The notes under the pieces are model-generated. The model had not been told where the DNA came from. It made no database searches and saw only the letters and a program-made list of their open reading frames with translations. The position numbers were made by a program, and so were the translations under genes. From Bacteroidota bacterium (GTDB lineage: Bacteria > Bacteroidota > Bacteroidia > J057 > JADKCL01), in contig JADKCL010000004.1 of assembly GCA_016718825.1 (NCBI GenBank), positions 124,001 to 188,000 on the forward strand: a DNA stretch of 64,000 nucleotides, given 5' to 3'. Positions 55,093 to 62,767 of this stretch are shown one piece after another (position 1 is the stretch's first letter; each line of letters opens with the position of its first letter).

Positions 55093-55228
55093 GAATCTAA
55101 TCCTGATAAGCAAAGTTAGTCATAAAACAGCTGTTTGCAACATAGTTGCATAAAAGAAGCAAAATTTTTCGGCGTCAGCGCATTGAGCCCAGCGCGACAT
55201 TTCGCCCAACGCATTTCGCTGATTGGCT

Positions 55229-55236
55229 TACCTTTG
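55229..55236 (+). promoter_or_regulatory. TAnnTTTG -7 element next to M48 start
   Basis: TACCTTTG matches the -7 consensus and ends 4 bases before ATG 55241. No -33 TTG was found at the usual distance. Confidence 0.4.
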
Positions 55237-55240
55237 CACC

Positions 55241-56473
55241 ATGTCTCCCTCCACTCTTCTCACGCTGATTGTCGCGCTGCTTTGCGGCAGTTTTGTTTTG
55301 GATCGCTTGCTCGACCTGCTCAACCTGAGCCGCATGAAACCGGAATTGCCGGAGAAACTTCGCCCCTTCTACGACGAGGAGCGGTACCGCAAGTCACAAA
55401 ACTATCTGCGCGAGAAGTCGCGTTTCGGGTTGCTTACAGGTGCGTTGAACTTCGTGGGGACGCTGTTGGTGCTCATTCTCGGCGGATTGGGTGCATTAGA
55501 CAGCTATCTCCGCACGTATGTGGACGATCCTTTTCTGCTGGCCTTGACCTTTTTTGGCGTTTTGGGCGCGGCGAGCAGCATCTTCGGGATGCCGTTTTCG
55601 CTGTACAGCACCTTTGTCATCGAAGAAAAATACGGATTCAACAAGACGACCTTCAAAACCTGGGTTTTGGACAAAGTCAAAGGCGCCCTCATCGGGGCGG
55701 TATTGGGATCGCTGATCCTCTTTGCATTCATCTGGCTGGTGGATACGCTCAAAGAAGATTTCTGGATCTGGTTTTGGGGCGGGATTTCGCTGTTTTCACT
55801 CGGTATCCAATTTTTCTATACCACATTGCTGATGCCCCTTTTCAACAAGCTTCAACCTTTGGAGGCTGGCGAATTGCGGTCTGCGATCGAGGCTTATTCC
55901 ACCAAAGTGGGTTTTCCGCTCGGCAATATCATGGTAATGGACGGTTCCAAACGCAGCACCAAGGCGAATGCCTTCTTTTCAGGCTTTGGTTCGCAAAAGC
56001 GGATTGTACTCTACGATACCTTGATCGCGCAGATGTCCCAACCCGAAATCTTGTCGGTATTGGCGCACGAAGTCGGGCATTACAAACGTCGGCATATCAT
56101 TTTGGGAACGATCTTGGGCATGCTCAATATCGGTTTGATGTTGTTTGTGCTTTCGCGGTTCATCCTGTTGCCCGAATTGTCGGCAGCTTTGGGTGCCGCA
56201 ACGCCGAGCATTCACCTCAGCTTGATCGCTTTTGCGATGTTGTTTTCACCGATTTCGGAGGTGACGGGCTTGTTGATGAACCTCCTTTCCCGGAAAAATG
56301 AATACGAGGCGGATGCGTTTGCCCGGGAAACCTGTGATGGTCCGGCACTGGAGTCGGCCTTGATCAAGTTGCATGTGGAAACGCTCAGCAATCTCGACCC
56401 GCATCCGGCGTATGTGTTTCTGCATTATTCGCATCCCACGCTGATGCAGCGCATTTCTGCGTTGCGGGCTTAA
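55241..56473 (+). CDS. M48 family membrane metalloprotease (Ste24/CAAX type)
   Basis: 410 residues from ATG 55241 (a TTG at 55223 adds six). The zinc motif HEVGH is near residues 272-276, and the third ligand lies further on in NEYEADAFA (E-x-x-x-D). Six or seven transmembrane segments are seen (for example FGLLTGALNFVGTLLVLILGG, LLALTFFGVLGAASSIFG, GALIGAVLGSLILFAFIW), as in Ste24/CAAX prenyl protease 1 homologues. In bacteria it cuts membrane or translocating proteins. Length and layout are normal for the family. Confidence 0.92.
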   Translation: MSPSTLLTLIVALLCGSFVLDRLLDLLNLSRMKPELPEKLRPFYDEERYRKSQNYLREKSRFGLLTGALNFVGTLLVLILGGLGALDSYLRTYVDDPFLLALTFFGVLGAASSIFGMPFSLYSTFVIEEKYGFNKTTFKTWVLDKVKGALIGAVLGSLILFAFIWLVDTLKEDFWIWFWGGISLFSLGIQFFYTTLLMPLFNKLQPLEAGELRSAIEAYSTKVGFPLGNIMVMDGSKRSTKANAFFSGFGSQKRIVLYDTLIAQMSQPEILSVLAHEVGHYKRRHIILGTILGMLNIGLMLFVLSRFILLPELSAALGAATPSIHLSLIAFAMLFSPISEVTGLLMNLLSRKNEYEADAFARETCDGPALESALIKLHVETLSNLDPHPAYVFLHYSHPTLMQRISALRA

Positions 56474-56547
56474 CCATTGAATAGGGCATTGTGCCCGTTG
56501 AAGCGGGAGGCTTGCCATTTTCTCCGCTTTCCACGAAATTTCACTTT

Positions 56548-57234
56548 ATGAAACTGTCGAAACTCCTGTGGGGACTTGTGCCAATCCTCTTTTGGTCCTC
56601 TTGCCAGAGCATTTACGTGCCGAGCGGGCCCAATGTCCCCTTGATGAGCGAGGGCGACGAACTCCAAGTCGGCATGTCCATCGGCAGCAACGGCTACGGG
56701 GCGCAGCTTGCTTACAGTCCTTATTATCATTGGGCAATCACGGCAAATGGAAGCACATTTTCCATCAGCAGCGGAGGATCTTTCAGCACCAATGTCATTT
56801 TCCGGCATCTCTACGGCGAAATGGGAACCGGCTACTACACGAGACTCAGCAAATACATGCGTTTCGAGGCCTTGGCCGGATTCGGTTCGGGCAATTCGGG
56901 ACATCCCATTGACGACAAGAACCTGTACCGCAAACTCTATTTTCAGCCGAGCATCGGCATCAGCAGCCCTTATGTCGACTTCGGATTTACACCGAGACTC
57001 AGCTGGGTCAACCATTACCTGACCAAATCCAGCGATGTCCCGACCAAATTCAATGAATCGGCCGTCTTCATGGAGCCCACGCTGACCGGGCGCGTCGGCT
57101 ACGAGCAATTGAAGCTGCAAGTCCAAGGCGGACTGGCATTTGCACTCGGGGACTCGCCCTTTACCTACCGGAATTCGTTTTTGACCGTGGGCTTCCACCT
57201 GACCTTCGTCAAGGACTTTGAGAAATATCGGTAG
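56548..57234 (+). CDS. Putative outer-membrane lipoprotein, beta-barrel-like
   Basis: 228 residues from ATG 56548. Lipobox LFWSSC near residue 19. The mature protein alternates short polar and aromatic strands (QVGMSIGSNGYGAQLAYSP, GTGYYTRLSKYMRFEALAGF, LTGRVGYEQLKLQVQGGLAF) and ends in TVGFHLTFVKDF, a barrel-type closing strand, then a short basic tail. Probably an 8-strand outer-membrane barrel with a lipid anchor, or a small periplasmic beta protein. It starts 75 bases after the M48 stop. Function unknown. Confidence 0.65.
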   Translation: MKLSKLLWGLVPILFWSSCQSIYVPSGPNVPLMSEGDELQVGMSIGSNGYGAQLAYSPYYHWAITANGSTFSISSGGSFSTNVIFRHLYGEMGTGYYTRLSKYMRFEALAGFGSGNSGHPIDDKNLYRKLYFQPSIGISSPYVDFGFTPRLSWVNHYLTKSSDVPTKFNESAVFMEPTLTGRVGYEQLKLQVQGGLAFALGDSPFTYRNSFLTVGFHLTFVKDFEKYR

Positions 57235-57252
57235 GGACTTGCTATTTTTTCC

Positions 57253-58212
57253 TCACCCTTCGAATGCCGTCGCAAACTCCGAAAACAGCTTAGCTTGCCC
57301 CTCAGGATCTTGGTAGCGCCTCGAAAAATGGATGGGAACAGCCTTTTTGACGCCTGCCTCCCGCAACACCTTGCCTGACATTCCGGCCATGCTGTGTTTG
57401 TTTTTCAAGGCCATTTCGGCATCGTCCATACTGTAATAAGCTTCGATATAGACCTCATCCGCATGCTCACACAGCCCGCGAATGCGCTCAAAATTGGTTT
57501 CCGTAGCTGCGTGGTCCATCACATAAGCGACCCGGAATCCCGGCTCGACCTCCAAATATTGAAACAAGTCCTTGGCGGCAATGGCGGTGACCCCATCCAC
57601 GATGATCAACCGTTCCCCATCTGATTCTTCAAATGCCGCTTTGAGTTCCGCCATCCATTTTCCCGGCCGATAAGGGCATTGGTCGGCGCGCACTTTCACC
57701 TTGGAATGGCAGGCAAAGAGGTACGCAATGCAATCCACGCCATGGTCCAAAATGGCCGTGGTGACCGCAAAAGCTTCATCCCGATACACTTCCGGCCCCT
57801 CCAAATCGGGCAGGGGCGCGAGGACCCAGGTCGGCGTCACGAGGTGAAAGCGTCGGATGCGACCGTCGGGATGCACTTCGCGCACTTCGTAACTCACCGC
57901 TTGATCGTCGTACACGAGCAGGTTCCAATTGAAGGCCAAGAGCGCATGTTGCACATGTTGCGCGAGTCCGGCAGGACCGCAGACGATCACGCGCCGCCCG
58001 ATGGCCAATTGGTGACGCATCACCTGCCCAAAATTGACGAAGTGATCGATATGGGTATGGCTCACGAAAATGGCGGCCGTGTCACGGCAGTCCTTAACAG
58101 TCAAGTCGCTCCCAAATCCGCAATCGCAGAGATAGGTCAGCGGATGGTTCAATACGTTGAGCTGAAGACAGATGTCTTCGTGAAGTTTGCTCTTGAGTGT
58201 TGCGGTAATCAT
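57253..58212 (-). CDS. MBL-fold (RNase Z-like) hydrolase
   Basis: 319 residues. The metal motif HTHIDH near residues 52-57 (after AAIFVS) and the opening TYLCDCGFGSDLTV match the beta-CASP-free RNase Z-like branch of the metallo-beta-lactamase fold; further histidines are in ILDHGVDCIAYLF and VMDHAATETNFE. It is longer than a small MBL hydrolase but lacks the classical RNase Z exosite signature that I can see. Substrate (RNA, phosphodiester or thioester) unknown. Cytosolic. Confidence 0.7.
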   Translation of the reverse strand: MITATLKSKLHEDICLQLNVLNHPLTYLCDCGFGSDLTVKDCRDTAAIFVSHTHIDHFVNFGQVMRHQLAIGRRVIVCGPAGLAQHVQHALLAFNWNLLVYDDQAVSYEVREVHPDGRIRRFHLVTPTWVLAPLPDLEGPEVYRDEAFAVTTAILDHGVDCIAYLFACHSKVKVRADQCPYRPGKWMAELKAAFEESDGERLIIVDGVTAIAAKDLFQYLEVEPGFRVAYVMDHAATETNFERIRGLCEHADEVYIEAYYSMDDAEMALKNKHSMAGMSGKVLREAGVKKAVPIHFSRRYQDPEGQAKLFSEFATAFEG

Positions 58213-58320
58213 GGTTGTTGATCAGACATTGGATACTTTGAAAAATGCAGGAAGCTGGTACCTCTTCCAAAACAAAGTTGTTGTTCCATCGGGTTGCCAA
58301 TCGCGCCGCCGCTTATCAGT

Positions 58321-58878
58321 TCAGCTCTCCGCCTCCTGCCGCAGCAGGTCGCGGGTTTCCATCAAGGCAAATCCAAGCAGATTTTCCCCTTGCCAATTTG
58401 CGGGATCCTGGACACCGGGTGCGTCGACGCTCAGACCGATGCCCCAAATATTGTCGTAAGGACTTGCTTCGACGAGGATTTTGTCCCCAGTACCCAGCAA
58501 AAATGCGCGGAGATTGGCATGTTGCCCGAATTTGAGGAGGTTGCCCTGCAAGACAAAGGCATATTTCTGCGCATCCCAGCGTCGGCTATCGAAATTGTGG
58601 ACTTTTCGGCCGAGTTTTTTGGCATCAGCGGGTGTTTTGGCATGCAGAATTTGCTTCAACATGACGTCGTCACCAAAAAGCCTCGCTTTGCAAGCCATCA
58701 TCCAGTGTTCGGCGGAGGCATAAGCGACACCGTCGAGGGCAAACGGGCTTTCCCACCATTGGCTGAGGCAGCCTTTGCCGATACTGCCATTGTTTTCGGG
58801 GCGATGGCCCCAGAAAAACAGGTATTCAACCGTGCCGAGTTGCCTTTGGGCTTGAATCCAGGGAATGTCGTATTTCAT
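58321..58878 (-). CDS. NADAR family N-glycosidase (YbiA-like)
   Basis: 185 residues. Family motifs in order: VEYLFFWGH, LSQWWESPFALDGVAYASAE with the HWM that follows, then ARLFGDD and a C-terminal ASPYDNIWGIGLS. NADAR proteins act on ADP-ribosyl derivatives and riboflavin precursors (YbiA removes the ribosyl part of riboflavin intermediates); in bacteria they also reverse guanine ADP-ribosylation by toxins of the DarT type. No toxin partner is adjacent here. Cytosolic. Confidence 0.88.
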   Translation of the reverse strand: MKYDIPWIQAQRQLGTVEYLFFWGHRPENNGSIGKGCLSQWWESPFALDGVAYASAEHWMMACKARLFGDDVMLKQILHAKTPADAKKLGRKVHNFDSRRWDAQKYAFVLQGNLLKFGQHANLRAFLLGTGDKILVEASPYDNIWGIGLSVDAPGVQDPANWQGENLLGFALMETRDLLRQEAES

Positions 58879-59082
58879 CTTCTTGGTGGTTGGAATCAGT
58901 TTTAGGGGACAAATCTCCTTGTTTATCCGCGCAATGACACCGCGGACATCATCAGCCGACGCGAATCAAGACTCAACGGTTATGATTCCGACACAAGCAG
59001 AACCCCTGTCGCAGAATAAGCGTCAAGTTCTCTACTTCGATGTCAGTGAACGTCCACTATTCGCAGACGCCTTCCAAACCCC

Positions 59083-61776
59083 TCAAATCGCGCCGCCGTC
59101 GGTCGATTGCTGCTGACCGCCGGTGAGGCTCTGACTTCCGCCGCCACCGCCACCGCCGAAGTTGAAGCCGACTTTGCCGCGGCCTGCGCCTGCGATTTCG
59201 TCGTTGTCCTTTTCAAACTCGATGACATCTGCCAAGATCAAGCTGTGCATCATATCGGGCTGCCGCTGAACTTCAGGCATATTCGCCAAGCGCAAATGCT
59301 GATTCTTTACGGCCTCCTCCACGACTTTGCGGACCGTACGGGCATTGCCAAAGAACTTGTCTTTGCGCTCGTAACGGAAGGCGAAGTACTTTTTCAAATG
59401 GGCTTCCGCAGCAATGTCGGCCACCAACTCGGAGGTCTTGAGCATTTGCACACAGATTTCCCAAAGATCGCTTGGCGAATAATCCTCAAAGTTGAATACC
59501 TTGTCGAATCGGGACTTCAAGCCGGGATTCGCCTCGAGGAAAGTCTTCATATTGTCTGGATACCCGGCCGCAATCACGATGAATTCGCCGCGCTTGTCTT
59601 CCATCCGCTTCAGAATCGTCTCCACGGCTTCCTTGCCAAAGTCATTGCCGCCCGAGGCGGTCAAAGCGTAGGCCTCGTCGATGAACAGCACACCACCCTT
59701 GGCCATGTCCAGCTTTTCGGTGGTCTTGATGGCAGTCTGCCCAACATAGCCGCCGACCAATGCCGAACGGTCGACTTCGACGATATGTCCGCGCTCCAGA
59801 ATGCCCAAAGCCTTGAAAATCTTGGCCAAGATGCGCGCCACGGTCGTTTTGCCCGTTCCCGGATTACCGGCAAACACAGAATGCAAGGAGAAGGTGTTGA
59901 GCACATCCTTCCCGATTTCGCGGTAGAATTTGACGAGCTTGACCAACTCGTTGATTTCATTTTTGACGCTGCCCATGCCGATGAGCGCATTGAGTTCCGT
60001 CATGGCGTCGGAGAGCAAGGCATGATCGATCGGAATCTCGGCGATTTCCTTTTTGGTCTCCCCAAATATCTTGCGGATGTCTTCGGCCTTGATCAGGCTC
60101 AAATCCTCCTCGGTCAAGTCGGCGATGTCGATCCCCGAACTCATGACGCGGAGGCCCATGTTCATCTTGGCTTCGTCGATGTAGCCATTCACCAAACGGG
60201 CGTTGCCAAAGCTGCGGTCGCGGTTGCGGTAGGCTTCGACAAGCTTTTCGTTAAGCACGGTTTTAGCCTCCTCGGTGAGTTTGACGGCCCGCTTTTCCAT
60301 ACTGTACATTGCGATTTGCAGCAACTCCTGTGGCAAGTAGTCGGGGAAATCGTAGTACATGTTGAAACGGGACTTGAGCCCGGGATTGCTCTCGAGGAAG
60401 GTCCGCATCTCCTCGGGGTAGCCCGCCACCAGCACAGCGATGCCATTGGTGCCGTCGCTCATTTCCTTGATCAAAATCTCGATCACCTCGCGGCCATAGT
60501 CCTTGCCGTCGTCTTTGTTGCGGGCCAAGGCATAGGCCTCGTCAATGAAGAGAATGCCGCCCGCTGCCTTTTTGATTGCTTCTTTGACCTTCGGCGCCGT
60601 TTGACCGATGTATTCGCCAACCAAATCGGAACGGTCCACTTCGTGCACATGCCCTTTGGTGAGCAGGCCCATCTTCAAGTAAATCTGACCGAGCATTTTG
60701 GCCACCGTGGTCTTGCCCGTGCCGGGATTGCCCATGAACACCGCGTGCAGACTGATGCGTTGCGGGTCTTCGAATCCCTTTTCTGCCCTGATCTTGAGGA
60801 AGTTCAGATATTGGGTGTATTCGCGCAGCTTTCGTTTAATGGAAACCAAGCCGATGAGGCCGTCCAATTCGGCCATCAGGTCTTCGAGACTTGCCTCCTT
60901 GATCGGTGGCGGCACAAGGGCCGGGGCGCCTGTGGGCGTGAGCAGAACCTGTGTTTCGCCTTCGATATAGCCCGCGCCCACTTCAAAACTGACCACGGCC
61001 ACCAATTGCTCCATGAAGACAATCTCCAAGGTATAGGTGTCGTTGAACCAGGTGCCGCGGGTGTCACTGCCCCAACCGGAGCAGATTTCGATGGTTTCCA
61101 AGTCTTTGCGGACCGTGACCAATTCCTCGGTTCGACCTTTGAGTTGCCGCGCGTCGTTGTAGAAATTGAACACGACTTCGCAGGTCCAGTCCTCGTCGCG
61201 GATTTGATTCGCCAGCGAAAACTCGCCCCAGATATAGCGGCTGTCGGCTTGGTCAAATTTGGTGAAATACTTCCGCGTAGGCTGTGCAGGCAAAGCATTC
61301 GGCCCTTCGAAGAGCCGCAACGACCGCAACATGAAGTAGGGATTGTTGTTGAAACTCACGGGGCCACGGGCCTCGACGTGAAATTTCGTTTCGCTCACGA
61401 CCTTGCCATCGAGCGAAGCCACCCAAAGGAAACTACCCTTTTTCCAGAGCAGACCGGGCGTTGCATTGCCCCACCCTTCGCGGATGTAGACAATATTTTC
61501 GGCACTGCCGACCTTGCGATCGACGTCGATGCTGCAGATTTCCTTGACACGTAGGCCTTCCGGACTCAATTCGTGGCATTTGAGATTGACTTTTACGTCC
61601 CAATCCGACTCGTCAAAGAGCTTGTTGTAGAAGCTGAACTCCGTGTAAACATAGGTCAACTCGGCGCTTTCAAAGACGCGACGGTATTTTTTCTTGCCTT
61701 CGGCGAGCCACTCCGTGGAGGCGTAGCACTTGAGGTCGAGAAATTTGTAGGGGACGAAGCCCGGAACTTTTTCCAT
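59083..61776 (-). CDS. Double CbxX-type AAA+ ATPase with two N-terminal beta-sandwich repeats
   Basis: 897 residues. Residues about 1-270 contain two similar beta-rich units (YVYTEFSFYNKLFDESDWDV and YIWGEFSLANQIRDEDWTCE, each later followed by a GWG and an 'F-V-E/G' strand). From about 295 there are two CbxX/CfqX-type AAA domains: P-loops GNPGTGKTT near 349-357 and 637-645, with Walker B FIDEAYAL in both and arginine-finger-type NPGLKSRF. The C-terminus is Gly/Gln-rich. CbxX-type ATPases often act as Rubisco-activase-like or secretion remodelling chaperones; here the partner is unknown. The fusion is unusual. Confidence 0.85.
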   Translation of the reverse strand: MEKVPGFVPYKFLDLKCYASTEWLAEGKKKYRRVFESAELTYVYTEFSFYNKLFDESDWDVKVNLKCHELSPEGLRVKEICSIDVDRKVGSAENIVYIREGWGNATPGLLWKKGSFLWVASLDGKVVSETKFHVEARGPVSFNNNPYFMLRSLRLFEGPNALPAQPTRKYFTKFDQADSRYIWGEFSLANQIRDEDWTCEVVFNFYNDARQLKGRTEELVTVRKDLETIEICSGWGSDTRGTWFNDTYTLEIVFMEQLVAVVSFEVGAGYIEGETQVLLTPTGAPALVPPPIKEASLEDLMAELDGLIGLVSIKRKLREYTQYLNFLKIRAEKGFEDPQRISLHAVFMGNPGTGKTTVAKMLGQIYLKMGLLTKGHVHEVDRSDLVGEYIGQTAPKVKEAIKKAAGGILFIDEAYALARNKDDGKDYGREVIEILIKEMSDGTNGIAVLVAGYPEEMRTFLESNPGLKSRFNMYYDFPDYLPQELLQIAMYSMEKRAVKLTEEAKTVLNEKLVEAYRNRDRSFGNARLVNGYIDEAKMNMGLRVMSSGIDIADLTEEDLSLIKAEDIRKIFGETKKEIAEIPIDHALLSDAMTELNALIGMGSVKNEINELVKLVKFYREIGKDVLNTFSLHSVFAGNPGTGKTTVARILAKIFKALGILERGHIVEVDRSALVGGYVGQTAIKTTEKLDMAKGGVLFIDEAYALTASGGNDFGKEAVETILKRMEDKRGEFIVIAAGYPDNMKTFLEANPGLKSRFDKVFNFEDYSPSDLWEICVQMLKTSELVADIAAEAHLKKYFAFRYERKDKFFGNARTVRKVVEEAVKNQHLRLANMPEVQRQPDMMHSLILADVIEFEKDNDEIAGAGRGKVGFNFGGGGGGGSQSLTGGQQQSTDGGAI

Positions 61777-62335
61777 GGAAATGAGTCAGCTTTGAAACTG
61801 CGAATCGAACGAAAGGTAAATTTAAAGGAAATTGGAATCCCTACGCTATGATTCGGGATCGGAAGTGAATGATTTTGTGGAGGAGGTTGGCGAATGGGTG
61901 ACGGGTCCAGTAGAACGGACAATTTTGGAGTTGCTTTTGGCGGAGGATAATGGCCGAAGGAGATGGAGGGAACTGGGGTGTTTCATTGATGTGGATTGAA
62001 GTCGAAAGCGGTTGAAATCCAAGGATTTCCCGCTCCTGTTGTCGCCTCACCCCCGCCCCTCTCCACGAATTTTCCTAACGGAAAAGTCGCGGAGAGGGGG
62101 GCCGAAATGCGGGATTTTTGCAGAAAATCAGTTGTTGCGGCCCCCCTCTCCAACGTTGAATCGGCGATGGAGCGCAGCGAAGGAGCAGATTCGACGATGG
62201 AGAGGGGCCGGGGGTGAGGCGAATAGGAAAAGCCGTTACGACTGGGAATTGAACCCGAATCTGAGCCCCATAACGCCTAAAATCAAAGGATTTCCCGCCT
62301 CCATTTGTCACATCACTACACACAATTCATCCCCC
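61777..62335. other. 559-base gap with palindromic repeat
   Basis: The gap upstream of the AAA gene and downstream of the small lipoprotein gene carries the nested inverted-repeat element (62042-62222) and two near-identical direct repeats around it. No frame in it has protein support; a 73-residue frame (61996-62217) lies in the repeat. Confidence 0.65.
62042..62222. repeat. Nested inverted-repeat element (GGAGAGGGG type)
   Basis: Outer arms: 62042-62064 (CCTCACCCCCG-type) and 62199-62222 pair over about 20 bases with one extra G. Inner arms: 62091-62104 (GGAGAGGGGGGCCG) and 62139-62152 pair perfectly with a 34-base loop. Direct repeats of about 20 bases (core AAGGATTTCCCGC) flank it at 62021-62033 and 62287-62299. 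G-rich palindromes of this kind are dispersed intergenic elements in many genomes; no transposase is present. Confidence 0.7.
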
Positions 62336-62704
62336 TCAAAAAAACACATTCTGCCGCTCTGCCTCGTCTTGCAACAAATCGACCGTGCCCGTCTTGGTGA
62401 CAATGCCATTCGTCGTCGTGCGGGCGCAGCGGTAGCAGTACAGGCCCGGTGCGAGGTTGGCGAATTTGATTTTGCCCAATGCATCCGTGTCGCCGGAACG
62501 CAGAAACAGGCCCGAACTGCAGTCAGATTGCTGTAGCGCGATGCCGACCAAAATGCCTGGAATGCCCAGGGAATCCTTGCAGGTAAAGGTGATGCTTGTT
62601 TCGGGTGGCGTAGGATTGTTGTCGGGATCGGAAGGATCATCCTTCTTGCATCCGAAGGCGACCATCACCACCACAACCAAGGCCAGTAGAATTTTTGTCT
62701 TCAT
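62336..62704 (-). CDS. Small lipoprotein with Cna_B/carboxypeptidase-regulatory-like domain
   Basis: 122 residues. Lipobox VVMVAFGC near residue 19, an acidic/Pro linker (KKDDPSDPDNNPTPPE), then a beta domain whose strands (ITFTCKDSLGIPGILVGIAL, GKIKFANLAPGLYCYRCART) resemble Cna_B/CarboxypepD_reg-like folds. Cysteines in TCK, DCSS, YCYRC may form disulphides. It lies between the palindromic repeat and the 5'-nucleotidase gene, in the same direction as the latter. Function unknown. Confidence 0.65.
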   Translation of the reverse strand: MKTKILLALVVVVMVAFGCKKDDPSDPDNNPTPPETSITFTCKDSLGIPGILVGIALQQSDCSSGLFLRSGDTDALGKIKFANLAPGLYCYRCARTTTNGIVTKTGTVDLLQDEAERQNVFF

Positions 62705-62767
62705 GCGGATTCCAATGCAATTGCCATTCGAAGATCAGATTAATCCATGAAATTGACAACGCTCGCC

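Noticed and set aside
59107..61554. 815-codon open frame antisense to the AAA+ gene
   Set aside because: The minus-strand gene has clear AAA motifs; the plus frame is its GC-codon shadow.
62108..62113. Transposase inside the palindromic element
   Set aside because: No frame there is long enough or has a transposase motif.
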